Source: Linanthus parryae (Eukaryota; Streptophyta; Magnoliopsida; Ericales; Polemoniaceae). From it: a DNA stretch of 64,000 nt. Positions within the stretch are counted from its first letter, which is position 1; each line of letters begins with the position of its first letter. This document shows, one piece after another, positions 23,470 to 31,883 of the stretch. Below the pieces are notes generated by a model. It saw only the letters and a program-made list of their open reading frames with translations. It did no database searches and was not told where the DNA came from. A program made the translations under genes and the position numbers. The stretch lies in assembly GCA_023055425.1 (NCBI GenBank), contig JALGPY010000009.1, positions 54,932,616-54,996,615 of the forward strand, written 5' to 3'.

Positions 23470-24345
23470 TTTGCAATAGTGCTATCGTAGCAGATAGTCT
23501 TTAGTAGATCAATTAAGATCGTTAAATCGTGCGAGTTGCTATCGTGGCAGACAGGCTTTTAGAAGATCAAACAAGATCGTTTCGCGCATGAATTGCTATC
23601 ATAACAGATAGGTTTTAAGGATCAATTAAGATTGTATTTGTATGTGTTGCTATCATGACAGATAGGCTTTAGAAGATCAATCAAGATCGCATTTGTATAG
23701 GCTGCTACCGTGAGAGATAGGCTTTAAAGATCAATTAAGATCGCATTTGTATGTGTTGCTATCTTGACAGATAGGCTTTAGAAGATCAACTAAGATCACA
23801 TTTGTATAGGCTGCTACCGTGAAAGATAGGCTTTAAAGATCAATTAAGATCGCATTTGTATGTGTTGCTATCGTGACAGATAGGCTTTAGAAGATCAACT
23901 AAGATCATTTTTGCGTAGGCTGCTATCGCAACGGATAGGCTTGAAGGATCAATTAAGATCGCATTTGTATAGGCTGCTATCGTGAAAGATAGGCTTTAAA
24001 GATCAATTAAGATCGCATTTGTATGTGTTGCTATCGTGACAGATAGGCTTTAGAAGATCAACTAAGATCATTTTTCCGTAGGCTGCTATCGCAACGGATA
24101 GGCTTGAAGGATCAATTAAGATCGCATTTGTATAGGCTGCTATCGTGACAGATAGGCTTTAGAAGATCAATTAAGATCGTATTTCGCATTTGCTGCTATC
24201 GTAACAGATAGGCTTAGATGACCAGTTAAGATCGTATTTGCGCGGGCTGCTATCATAACAGATAGGCTTAAATGATCAACTGAGATCGCATTTCGCATGG
24301 GCTGCTATCGTGAGAGATAGGCTTATAATGATGATCGATTAAGAT
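23470..24345. repeat. Tandem array of about 54-bp units (about 16 copies)
   Basis: Units of 54-55 bp share GCTGCTATCGTGACAGATAG followed by GCTTTA, GATCAATTAAGATCG and CATTTGTAT. Successive units differ by a few bases, and some pairs or triplets of units are more alike, which suggests higher-order amplification. More degenerate units trail back to about 23160. The array ends about 200 bp before the integrase stop codon. Repeat arrays in this position are known for Tat/Ogre elements and can seed genomic satellites. It is not a CRISPR array: there are no unique spacers. Confidence 0.9.
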
Positions 24346-24546
24346 CGTAGTTGTACAGATCGCTATTGCGGCGAATAAACTATTGTTAACAGTAATAACA
24401 ACTGAGTAAAGCATCGTTCGCTGCTAGAAATGTGAACTTCTCATTTGGGAGAATTCTTTTATTATAACGCTCTCATATGGGAGAGATGGGATTACAATCC
24501 TCTCATATGGGAGAGGAGATTGTGTAAATCGTAGCCATACAAGATA

Positions 24547-26337
24547 TCAAGCGACGTTGTAATAAAACGCATGAAATAAGAGAAGTAGAGGATAGTACTT
24601 CTTAATCCAGCGCATGTTGACTGAACTCGGGGTTGAGGTTGTGCCGTGCAACCTTCGGATGCTGCAGTAGCCACTGTCGAAGACTTCTGTGACTTCGAAG
24701 GGTCCTTCCCAGTTGGCTGCGAACTTCGGGTGAGTTGCTTCTCGCATACAGTGGTCAGATGCGCGCAAGACCAAGTCTCCGACCGCGAAATCTCTTCGCT
24801 GGACCGTCTTATTGTAGGCGCGAGCGATCCTTTCCTGGTACCGCTTGTTGGTTCTTTTGGCTTGTTCTCGCTTTTCCTCCAGCAAGACTAAATCGTGATC
24901 GCGTTGATTTTCATAGAGTGCATGGAAGGCCAGCCTTGCCGAGTTGACTCTAACCTCCGCAGGTACTACAGCTTCGGCCCCATAACATAGTAGAAATGGC
25001 GAGGCCCCCGTGGGTGTCCTTGGAGAAGTTCGGTAGGCCCACAGGGCTATGCTTAGAGAGTCGGCCCACTTCTTGTGGTCATCTGCGACCCTCTTACTCA
25101 AAATTCTCAACAGCGTTTTGTTGGTCGCTTCGGCTTGTCCATTTCCCTTTGGGTAATAAGGGGTAGAACAAATCTGCCTGATATTGTACTCCGCTAATTT
25201 CGCAGCTACCTGGCGATTAACAAAAGGAGTACCGTTATCTGAAAGAATGGTATTTGGGATTCCGAACCTGCATATGATGCTTTCCTGGATGAAATTGACC
25301 ACAGCCAGCGCATTTGCCGTCTTCAGTGGTATTGCTTCCACCCACTTGGTGAACAGCTCAGTCGCGGTGAGAATGAAATGGTTCCCGTGCGACGTCGGTC
25401 GGATGGGACCGATGAAGTCCAGAGCCCATGTGTGAAATGGCCATGGCGTCCCTAATGCATGTAGATCCACGGCGGGAGCGTGCAATAGGTTTCCTTTGAA
25501 TTGGCACTCCTGGCAGCGTCGCACTTTGGTGCGGCAATCGACCTCCATCGTGGGCCAGAAATACCCGATTGAGAGGAGCTGTCTGCACAATTTCGCACCT
25601 CCTTGATGCTCTACCTGATGGGAAAGGTCCATGACTTCTTGTGCTTCTCTTCCGTCTAGACATCGCAGCAAGTTGCCTTCATGACCTCTTCGCCAAAGTA
25701 GGTTTTCTTGTACCACATATCGAGACGCTTTCCTTTTCAATTTCTCGGCTTCTTTTCTTGACTCGGGCACGGTTCCCTGAGTGAGGAAATCAAATAGTGG
25801 CTTCCTCCAGTCCGTGTCGTCATCGGTTAGGGCGATGAGTAAAGAATCTTTGATTAGTGCGCAACTCTCGCACTTTCCTTGTATCAGGGCTGCGGCTGTT
25901 GATATGTCTGGCCAATGAATGCCATATCTCTGAGCCTTCCTGTAGATTGACACCTCGCTTTCTCCGCAAGCGTGTTGGTGAATCTTTTCTAACAAAAGTT
26001 GTCCCTCTCGCTCTGAGACGCATCGCATGAGTATTCCGCCAGGACCCTTGTAGTAGAGGGTGTTGTCATGTATGCAGTACCCTCTTGTGAGTGCCCAGCT
26101 TCCGCTGCTTGTGCCTTCCGCAATAGCATGCAGGATTACTTTCCGCCAGTCTGCATCATCCATGTGTTCGTCGTCGCACGTATCCTCTGTCAATGCCGAC
26201 GATGCTCGCACTTCAATAGATATCTTTGCGGGACACTTGTCAATGCTGACCTTAGATCCCAAGGTTGCTAACGCGTCCGCGTGCCTGTTGTCTGCTCGGG
26301 GCTTGTGCTCGTACTTCACATCGCAGAATTGCTGCAT
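24547..26337 (-). CDS. Gypsy integrase (with end of the second RNase H)
   Basis: The frame of 596 residues is shifted relative to the upstream RNase H frame at about 26300, so it is a downstream fragment of pol rather than a separate gene. Residues 1-30 complete the RNase H (NRHADALATLG). Residues of about 62-165 and 173-285 are two versions of the zinc-binding N-terminal module, each with an LRC motif, an H...WP stretch and a C-x2-C pair. The second has a full HHCC set (HQVEH, CQEC); the first lacks the second histidine. The catalytic core follows with WALDFIGPI, LSDNGTPF and the glutamate in GNGQAEATNK, so DDE is intact. A C-terminal domain (GDLVLRASD, KFAANWEGPFEV) ends the protein. It inserts element cDNA into the genome. 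Confidence 0.88.
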   Translation of the reverse strand: MQQFCDVKYEHKPRADNRHADALATLGSKVSIDKCPAKISIEVRASSALTEDTCDDEHMDDADWRKVILHAIAEGTSSGSWALTRGYCIHDNTLYYKGPGGILMRCVSEREGQLLLEKIHQHACGESEVSIYRKAQRYGIHWPDISTAAALIQGKCESCALIKDSLLIALTDDDTDWRKPLFDFLTQGTVPESRKEAEKLKRKASRYVVQENLLWRRGHEGNLLRCLDGREAQEVMDLSHQVEHQGGAKLCRQLLSIGYFWPTMEVDCRTKVRRCQECQFKGNLLHAPAVDLHALGTPWPFHTWALDFIGPIRPTSHGNHFILTATELFTKWVEAIPLKTANALAVVNFIQESIICRFGIPNTILSDNGTPFVNRQVAAKLAEYNIRQICSTPYYPKGNGQAEATNKTLLRILSKRVADDHKKWADSLSIALWAYRTSPRTPTGASPFLLCYGAEAVVPAEVRVNSARLAFHALYENQRDHDLVLLEEKREQAKRTNKRYQERIARAYNKTVQRRDFAVGDLVLRASDHCMREATHPKFAANWEGPFEVTEVFDSGYCSIRRLHGTTSTPSSVNMRWIKKYYPLLLLFHAFYYNVA

Positions 26338-26635
26338 CAGCTTGTACTAGGGTGCGGTAAGACAGGAGATTGATTTCCTTCAAACCATACTCGCCCGAGG
26401 CTTGCTTAACGATCAGCTTGGAATCTCCCATGACCGTTAAGTTGCTTACTTCCAAAGCCTTCGATGCAGGGAGCCCTGCGATGAGAGCCTCATATTCCGC
26501 TTCGTTGTTTGTGACTGCGAAGTTGAGCTTTGCGGACATCTGTATGACTTCCCCGTCTGGCTTTGTCAAGACTATCCCAATGCCTCCACCTTTCCTTGTG
26601 GACGAGCCGTCAAAGTGGAGCGTCCAATAGGGCAC
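26252..26635 (-). CDS. Gypsy second RNase H domain (Tat-type)
   Basis: This 127-residue segment starts after an in-frame TAG that separates it from the RT frame. It contains FDGSSTRKGGGIGIVL, NNEAEYEALIAGL and MGDSKLIVKQ, giving the D-E-D residues of an RNase H. The motif order resembles the extra RNase H that Tat-lineage elements carry besides the one attached to RT. The frame then shifts (about 26300), and the domain's end is read in the integrase frame. Confidence 0.85.
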   Translation of the reverse strand: MPYWTLHFDGSSTRKGGGIGIVLTKPDGEVIQMSAKLNFAVTNNEAEYEALIAGLPASKALEVSNLTVMGDSKLIVKQASGEYGLKEINLLSYRTLVQADAAILRCEVRAQAPSRQQARGRVSNLGI

Positions 26636-26650
26636 GTCGATTGCGTAAAT

Positions 26651-28309
26651 CTAAGGGCCTTCGAGTTCTTCCTCGATCACGGGCTCGTGGCTGTTGTCAG
26701 GGAACTGTGCCAACAGATCTGCTACCGCCTGCGACTTGATCGCTCGCGGTCGCACGCATGTGATATCGTATTGAGAAATGGTCATATACCATTTCCCCAA
26801 TCTCCCGCCCGGAGTAGTGTGAGTTAGCAAATATCGTATAGGGTCGCTCTTGGTGACCACTACTACTTTGTGCGATGCAAAATAGTGTTTCAACTTCTCT
26901 ATCACAAAGAATAAGGCAAGGCAATGACGTTCGATGTCTGTGTACCTTGATTCAGCAGGCTGCACGATGCGAGAGATGTAGTAGATAGGCCTTTCTTGGC
27001 CTTCATACTCCTGAGCCAAGAGCGCCCCTATAGATCTCCTTGTTGATGTCAGATATAGCAGGAGCGGCGATCCCAGTTGAGGTGCGATCATTATATTTGA
27101 AGACGTGAGCAAATCCTTCAGCTTTTCGAATGCGGCTTCGTGTTCCGGAGCCCAGTTGTACGCAGCGTCTTTCTTGAGAAGAGCACTAAAACAGCAGGTG
27201 ATTTCTGCAATCGCTGGGATGAATCTTCGCAGATATGATAGCTTCCCCAAGAATGTTTTCAAGGTGCTCTGGTTATGGGGCGGTGTCATGCTGGTGATAG
27301 CTGATACTTTCGCAGGGTCAGGCTCGATCCCTTGGCGATGAACCACGCATCCCAAGAATTTCCCTGATGTTACCCCGAACGCGCACTTCATGGGATTCAT
27401 TTTCAGTTGAAAACATCTGCATCTATTGAACACCTTTCGTAGATCTGCGAGGTGATCTGCTTCGTGCTTGGATTTGACAACCAAGTCATCCACATAGAAT
27501 TCCACTTCTTTATGCATCATGTCATGAAACAGAGCCATCATGGCCCGCTGATAAGTTGCACCCGCATTTTTGAGACCGAATGGCATTACGGTGTAATTGA
27601 ACACCCCCACCGGAGTGATGAATGCAGTCTTCTGCGCATCTTCGGGATCCATCTTGATTTGATTGTACCCGCTGAAGCCGTCCATGAAACTGAACATGCG
27701 ATGGCCCGCTGTTGAATTGATAAGCAAATCGATGTTGGGCAGTGGGAAATCGTCCTTGGGGCAGAAGCGATTGAGATCTCGGAAGTCCACGCAGATGCGG
27801 AGCGGTCCGTTCTTTTTCACTACTGGCACAATGTTGGCCAGCCATGTGGGATGATGATTCGGCTCTATGAATTTAGCATCCAGGAGTTTGACAATCTCCT
27901 GCTTGATTTTCACGTTAAGCTCCGGTCTGAAGCTCCTCGTACTCTGCTTTACTGGTTTAGACCCTGGGATAATGTCTAAACGGTGCATGGTGATGCTTGT
28001 ATCCAGGCCTGGCATTTCGTCGTACTCCCATGCGAACACATCCTTGTATTCAGTTAGGAGTTGTAGCAGTCCTTGCTCCTCTTCGCTTGTGAGGTCCGCA
28101 CTTAGAAAGACTGGCCTTTTCTTTTCCTCGTTCGGGCTGAGGAACACTTCCTTTAGCTCTTGCTTTTGTGGTCTGGGCCTGTCTTCCATGCATTCAGGTG
28201 CTTCTTTGAGTTTCTCATCTAGCGCGCCCTGTGTTGGCTCTTCCGTCAGCGCAATTTTCTCGATTTGATTGATTTGCCCAGGGATATCCCCATGCCCGCG
28301 TGAGGACAT
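26651..28309 (-). CDS. Gypsy reverse transcriptase and first RNase H
   Basis: The 552-residue frame follows the protease in the same frame after a TGA at 28322-28324. Residues 70-110 are the linker before RT (LLTEYKDVFAWEYDEMPG). RT proper runs from about 150, with LRICVDFRDLN (170-180), FMDGFSGYNQI (208-218), VMPFGLKNAGATYQR (241-255) and the catalytic YVDD at 272-275. The connection and RNase H domain follow (LLYLTSTRRSIGALL, ISRIVQPAESRYT, ADLLAQF). All key RT residues are kept. It copies element RNA to DNA in cytoplasmic particles. The frame ends at a TAG (26651-26653) before the second RNase H. Confidence 0.92.
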   Translation of the reverse strand: MSSRGHGDIPGQINQIEKIALTEEPTQGALDEKLKEAPECMEDRPRPQKQELKEVFLSPNEEKKRPVFLSADLTSEEEQGLLQLLTEYKDVFAWEYDEMPGLDTSITMHRLDIIPGSKPVKQSTRSFRPELNVKIKQEIVKLLDAKFIEPNHHPTWLANIVPVVKKNGPLRICVDFRDLNRFCPKDDFPLPNIDLLINSTAGHRMFSFMDGFSGYNQIKMDPEDAQKTAFITPVGVFNYTVMPFGLKNAGATYQRAMMALFHDMMHKEVEFYVDDLVVKSKHEADHLADLRKVFNRCRCFQLKMNPMKCAFGVTSGKFLGCVVHRQGIEPDPAKVSAITSMTPPHNQSTLKTFLGKLSYLRRFIPAIAEITCCFSALLKKDAAYNWAPEHEAAFEKLKDLLTSSNIMIAPQLGSPLLLYLTSTRRSIGALLAQEYEGQERPIYYISRIVQPAESRYTDIERHCLALFFVIEKLKHYFASHKVVVVTKSDPIRYLLTHTTPGGRLGKWYMTISQYDITCVRPRAIKSQAVADLLAQFPDNSHEPVIEEELEGP

Positions 28310-28321
28310 CCCCGCGCACCT

Positions 28322-29500
28322 TCATATGCGATAGCATTTCTTCCCATTGGCGTAGAAGCTTTCTATCTCCTTGCCCTCGGAACCATGCTTGGCGATCCTC
28401 TTAAGAGTATACACGTTCTTTCGGTGATATGCGATACGCGGCGCCTCTTCGCGTGTAGACGGCTTTTCCTTGGCATCTTCCCTTGTCACCATTACTCCCG
28501 CAGGTGACTGATCCTTGATGTCCTCCCAGAGGGGCAAAGGAGTAGGGTTGAATGGTCCCGGTGTTTGCTCGTCCGCCATCTCAGTGAACCACACGGCTTC
28601 GCTGAGATGTGCTTCATCCAGGTTGAATGGGTTCGTCGAAGCCGGTATCTCGACTATATTGTCGTTCCAGATAGCTTTCATAACCTGGTGAGCCGTTGAA
28701 GGAACTGCGTCGAAGCGATGAATCCAGGCTCGACCTATAATCATGTGGTACGTGGTGTTCGCGTCTATGACATAGAACTTCGCTGAGCACTTGATTTTGC
28801 CAATCTGAACGCCCAGGCGGATCCATCCGATCGTCATTCTAGAGTCGCTTCCGAATCCCATCAGCGGAGATGGACGCCTGACGATCTTGTGCTCGGGGAT
28901 CCCTGCTAGCTTCAGTGTGTGGAGCGACACGACGTTGACCGCTGCTCCTCCATCGACGAACGCTCGTTTGAACTCGACGCCATTGATGATGGCGGTCACG
29001 TACAGAGGCCTCTGGTGGCTCGCATCCGTCTTCTTGTCGCTAGCGGAAAAGGTCATAATCTTTTCTGTAGAGCGGGATGCCCTGATGACTTTCCCGTTGG
29101 AGACTACGAGGTCCTCCTCGTAGTCCTCTGCTATTCTCAAGATCGCTTTCGTCATATCTGTCCGGCACTTCTCGGAAAAGTTCATCTCATCGAAGAATCT
29201 GCTGAAGCCATGCGACCCTTTCATGCGGTCGGCACGTTCATCCTCCGTGTCCATGCTGTAGTCGTCGTCTTCATGGACCTCGGAAACGATGGGTAGACCA
29301 TCTTCTGCGACTTCTTCCAAGTCAACAATCGAGATCATGGCGACCTCTTTGCCTTTCGGGCCCTGCTCCGCGTGAGCAGGAAGTGGGTTGTTGCGCACGT
29401 CCTTTCTGTGATCGCTGACGACTAGCTCGCCGTTCTTCATCTTCTGGTCGAATGTAAACCTGAGCTTTTTACTCCGCCGTGGGGTGCATGACCTTGCCAT
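28322..29500 (-). CDS. Gypsy protease region
   Basis: The 392-residue frame overlaps the end of gag in another frame. The first 150 residues are acidic linker (MDTEDERADRMKGSHGFSRF). A retropepsin-like domain follows: FVDGGAAVNVVSLHTL (D-G-G in place of the common D-T/S-G, as in many plant Gypsy elements), then HMIIGRAWIHRFDAVPS. It cleaves the Gag-Pol polyprotein. The frame ends in TGA at 28322-28324, and RT continues in the same frame 13 bases further on. The start given is only the frame's beginning; in a functional relative this would be fused to gag. Confidence 0.85.
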   Translation of the reverse strand: MARSCTPRRSKKLRFTFDQKMKNGELVVSDHRKDVRNNPLPAHAEQGPKGKEVAMISIVDLEEVAEDGLPIVSEVHEDDDYSMDTEDERADRMKGSHGFSRFFDEMNFSEKCRTDMTKAILRIAEDYEEDLVVSNGKVIRASRSTEKIMTFSASDKKTDASHQRPLYVTAIINGVEFKRAFVDGGAAVNVVSLHTLKLAGIPEHKIVRRPSPLMGFGSDSRMTIGWIRLGVQIGKIKCSAKFYVIDANTTYHMIIGRAWIHRFDAVPSTAHQVMKAIWNDNIVEIPASTNPFNLDEAHLSEAVWFTEMADEQTPGPFNPTPLPLWEDIKDQSPAGVMVTREDAKEKPSTREEAPRIAYHRKNVYTLKRIAKHGSEGKEIESFYANGKKCYRI

Positions 29501-30932
29501 GGTACTCGCACCACTTAGGGTCCCTTACCATCTCCTTGGAGGGTGTTTTCTCGAGCGGTGGCAGGACGCCGTCCTTGCGCCACTGCCTGCAGAGGTCACT
29601 TGCTTCCTCTACTGAGCATGGCAGAGGCGGTACATCGAAGTTCGCAACCTTCGCTTGCTTCTGGGACGAAACTGTATTGACCTCAGCTTCGCGTCCCCTC
29701 TTGTAGCTAAATCTCCCGATTTTGTATGTAGCGCCGCTCGAAGCTCGCTCCGGAGCGCTCTTCTTTTTCTGTCTCTCGACTATAGGCTCGATGTTCTTCG
29801 TGCATTCGATTAGTTTTGAAAACGTAGGTGTTTGCAAATTAATGAGCATACCTTTGTATTCATCTTGCATGCATTGCAGGCATATCTCTACGAGCCGGCT
29901 CTCGGGCATTGGATCTTTGCACTCCAAAGATTTCGCTCTGAATTTCTTGATGAAAGTGATTCCGTCCTCCTCGCGCTTCTGATACATCCGCGAGAGATGG
30001 ATCATCGTCACCTTTTCTTCCATCTGGAAGAACTTGGTATAGAACTTCTGGACCATGTCGTCCCAAGTCTTCACGGATCCGGCTTCCAATGTTCGGTACC
30101 ATTTGTATGCTACGTTCCCTAGAGATTTTGGAAACTCTCGCATCAGCAGCTTGGGATCAGCTCCGTGCGGACCCATGACATCAATGAAACGCATGACATG
30201 CTCATGAGCGTTTCCATTCACGTCTTCGAACTTATCCCATTTAGGAGCCTTGTACCCCGCCGGGTTAGGCATGAGATAGATCTCTCGTGGAATAGGTGGA
30301 TCGTTGTCTAACTTCGGGATAATGGTATCCGCGAATGACTGATGAGCCAGAATAGTGTCCACGCGCTTCTGCAGAGACGTCATGCATTCTGGAATGCTCC
30401 CCTCGGTAGTTGATGGAGGGGTTGCCGTAGGGGGTGGCGACACATACGCCGCCGGAGAGTTGGGAGCATACTGACTACCCGTATTCCCCCAGATCGCCGT
30501 TGGGGGAGGCAAAGGGTACTGCAGAGTTGGGTTAGACGCCAAAGCCGAGGGCTGAGGAGTGTGAGCAGCAAGAGGCAGCATCTGGGCCGTTGACCCCTGA
30601 ACCGAAGGCAGCTGCGTAGTCGTCGGTGGAGTCTGCAGATTGGGGTTGGGAGGTGTGGTTGACACTCCCAATCCTGGAGCGGTAGGGGCTCCTCCTCCTT
30701 GAGGGGCAGCGGTGGCTGACGAAGGGTTTGGTGCAAGGGTGCCCAGAACGGCCAAGATCCGTTCTAATTGCGCAGACTGAGCCTTGAGAGCTTTCGCCTG
30801 ACTCTGAACAGTGGCATCCAAAGACTCTAGCGTGGGTGTCTCGCCGGGAGTCGTAGGGGTACGACGGGTCTCGTCTCCCGATGGTGCTTCGGTGGAAGGC
30901 GATCTGTTGCTGACATCATCCTCCTGAGACAT
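29469..30932 (-). CDS. Gypsy gag protein
   Basis: The first ATG after the primer-binding site (MSQEDDVSNRSPSTEAPSG) gives 487 residues. An earlier GTG would not be used in plants. Residues 1-210 are Pro/Thr/Ala-rich and probably disordered. Residues of about 230-390 are the retrotransposon gag domain (VMRFIDVM, YKWYRTLEAGSVKTWDDM, FYTKFFQMEEKV, EICLQCM). A basic stretch follows. The frame stops at 29469, probably where a frameshift has cut the nucleocapsid end (WCEYHGK), and the protease frame takes over. It forms the particle that encloses element RNA. Confidence 0.88.
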   Translation of the reverse strand: MSQEDDVSNRSPSTEAPSGDETRRTPTTPGETPTLESLDATVQSQAKALKAQSAQLERILAVLGTLAPNPSSATAAPQGGGAPTAPGLGVSTTPPNPNLQTPPTTTQLPSVQGSTAQMLPLAAHTPQPSALASNPTLQYPLPPPTAIWGNTGSQYAPNSPAAYVSPPPTATPPSTTEGSIPECMTSLQKRVDTILAHQSFADTIIPKLDNDPPIPREIYLMPNPAGYKAPKWDKFEDVNGNAHEHVMRFIDVMGPHGADPKLLMREFPKSLGNVAYKWYRTLEAGSVKTWDDMVQKFYTKFFQMEEKVTMIHLSRMYQKREEDGITFIKKFRAKSLECKDPMPESRLVEICLQCMQDEYKGMLINLQTPTFSKLIECTKNIEPIVERQKKKSAPERASSGATYKIGRFSYKRGREAEVNTVSSQKQAKVANFDVPPLPCSVEEASDLCRQWRKDGVLPPLEKTPSKEMVRDPKWCEYHGKVMHPTAE

Positions 30933-30939
30933 GGTTGCT

Positions 30940-30972
30940 TTTGTTGGTAAGTTCACGTCGGGTTCACCAAAA
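30940..30972 (-). other. Probable primer-binding site of the Gypsy element
   Basis: Directly after the 5' LTR on the minus strand the sequence reads TTTTGGTGAACCCGACGTGA. The position and TGG start fit a tRNA primer-binding site. It is not the initiator-Met type used by the other elements here, and I could not assign the tRNA. Confidence 0.6.
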
Positions 30973-31598
30973 TGTGCACAAGAGATTCCGGCGGGGAGAC
31001 CTCCGTGTACACCGTATGTAGTGGATCAAGGATCGCACAGGAAGAGAGGGGTTGTGTGTAGGGAGAGAGTAAGGCAGTAGCAATGTCTGAGAGAGAGACA
31101 GAGGTTTGGCAGAGCTTCCGCGTATGGCAGTGTGTTCTCCTTTGTATGGAAAGGTTGACGATCTATATATACTGGAGAACATGACCGTTGTAGTGTGGTT
31201 AATGCGCCCATTAATGGCGGCTTAATTAGCTTAACCATAACGGCACGTTCGTCCGAGTATATAGGGACCGTTACAGCACGTGGTGCGCGAATACCGGAAC
31301 CGTTACGAGGTTGACCGGGTTTGACTGGATTGACCGGGTTTATGGAGCTCGTGCCATAAATCTCTCAAAACAGTTACTAAAGGTCGCGTGCGGGGTTGGC
31401 TCGCACGCGACAGGGCTTACTCTAGCCTCCAAACCACAAAATCCCTACAAGTCCCGTGCAGTGGTATGCGAGGGCTCTGTCTCGCAGCCCCCACATGGAT
31501 CAGCTCGGCTGGTGATCCAGTGTGTGTGGAGCACAATATGGTGTGCTGGATGGTTGCCACATGGCCAAGATCTGTCAGCTCAGAAAGCACTATCTACA
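30973..31598 (-). repeat. 5' LTR of the Gypsy element
   Basis: This is the partner of 16399-17024 and is followed by GCAGG at 31599-31603. On the minus strand TATATATA at 31164-31171 is the likely LTR promoter TATA box. Confidence 0.9.
31164..31171 (-). promoter_or_regulatory. TATA box in the Gypsy 5' LTR
   Basis: TATATATA lies in a CCAGTATATATAGATC context on the minus strand. It would place the RNA start near 31135, about 160 bp inside the LTR end and upstream of gag. Confidence 0.55.
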
Positions 31599-31603
31599 GC
31601 AGG

Positions 31604-31880
31604 CTGCTAGGACTAGCTTCCATGCCTCCCTCAAGCATGATCACAGGTCATCCAACAAGGCTGCTGACCTCCTTGCTTCTGTTGTGTCTGACTATGTTCC
31701 TTCTGTTGCTGCTTTTAATCCTTGTTTCTTTCCAGATTATGAACAATTTTTTTTTTTTAACGTTTGCCTCTAATGGTTTGGAGGGTATTTTGCTGGAGGA
31801 TGTAGGGGGTGTTCCTCCCCACCCCCCAATTTGAACCTCCTTAGTTTCTTTGCTTGAATGAGACCAGTTTATTAAAAAAA
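31604..31880 (+). pseudogene. L1-type LINE, 3' end right of the Gypsy insertion
   Basis: The RNase H codons interrupted at 16398 resume here with SFHASLKHDHRSSNKAADLLA, the typical last RNase H motif. A 3' untranslated region and a short A tail (AAAAAAA, 31874-31880) follow. The target duplication TAGTCACCGTTGTCA lies at 31881-31895. Joined length with 13766-16398 is about 2.9 kb, a 5'-truncated insertion. Confidence 0.85.
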
Positions 31881-31883
31881 TAG

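Larger units (their letters stand above)
16399..31598 (-). mobile_element. Tat-like Ty3/Gypsy retrotransposon, 15.2 kb, nested in the LINE
   Basis: LTRs of 626 bp lie at 16399-17024 and 30973-31598, differing at about eight sites (about 1.3%). The 5-bp duplication GCAGG flanks the element (16394-16398 and 31599-31603). Sense genes run right to left: gag, protease, RT with RNase H, a second RNase H, integrase. Between integrase and the 3' LTR lie 7.5 kb holding an intron-containing gene on the opposite strand and a tandem-repeat array. Two RNase H regions, an antisense gene and a long repeat-bearing 3' region are known features of the plant Tat lineage. Two in-frame stops and at least two frameshifts in gag-pol make this copy unlikely to be autonomous. 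Confidence 0.92.

Noticed and set aside
23470..24345. Possible CRISPR array
   Set aside because: Units are contiguous and diverged, with no constant repeat and unique spacers, and the context is a plant retrotransposon.
28866..29296. Plus-strand frames within the Gypsy protease region
   Set aside because: They are antisense shadows of gag-pol; the minus-strand frame carries the protease motifs.
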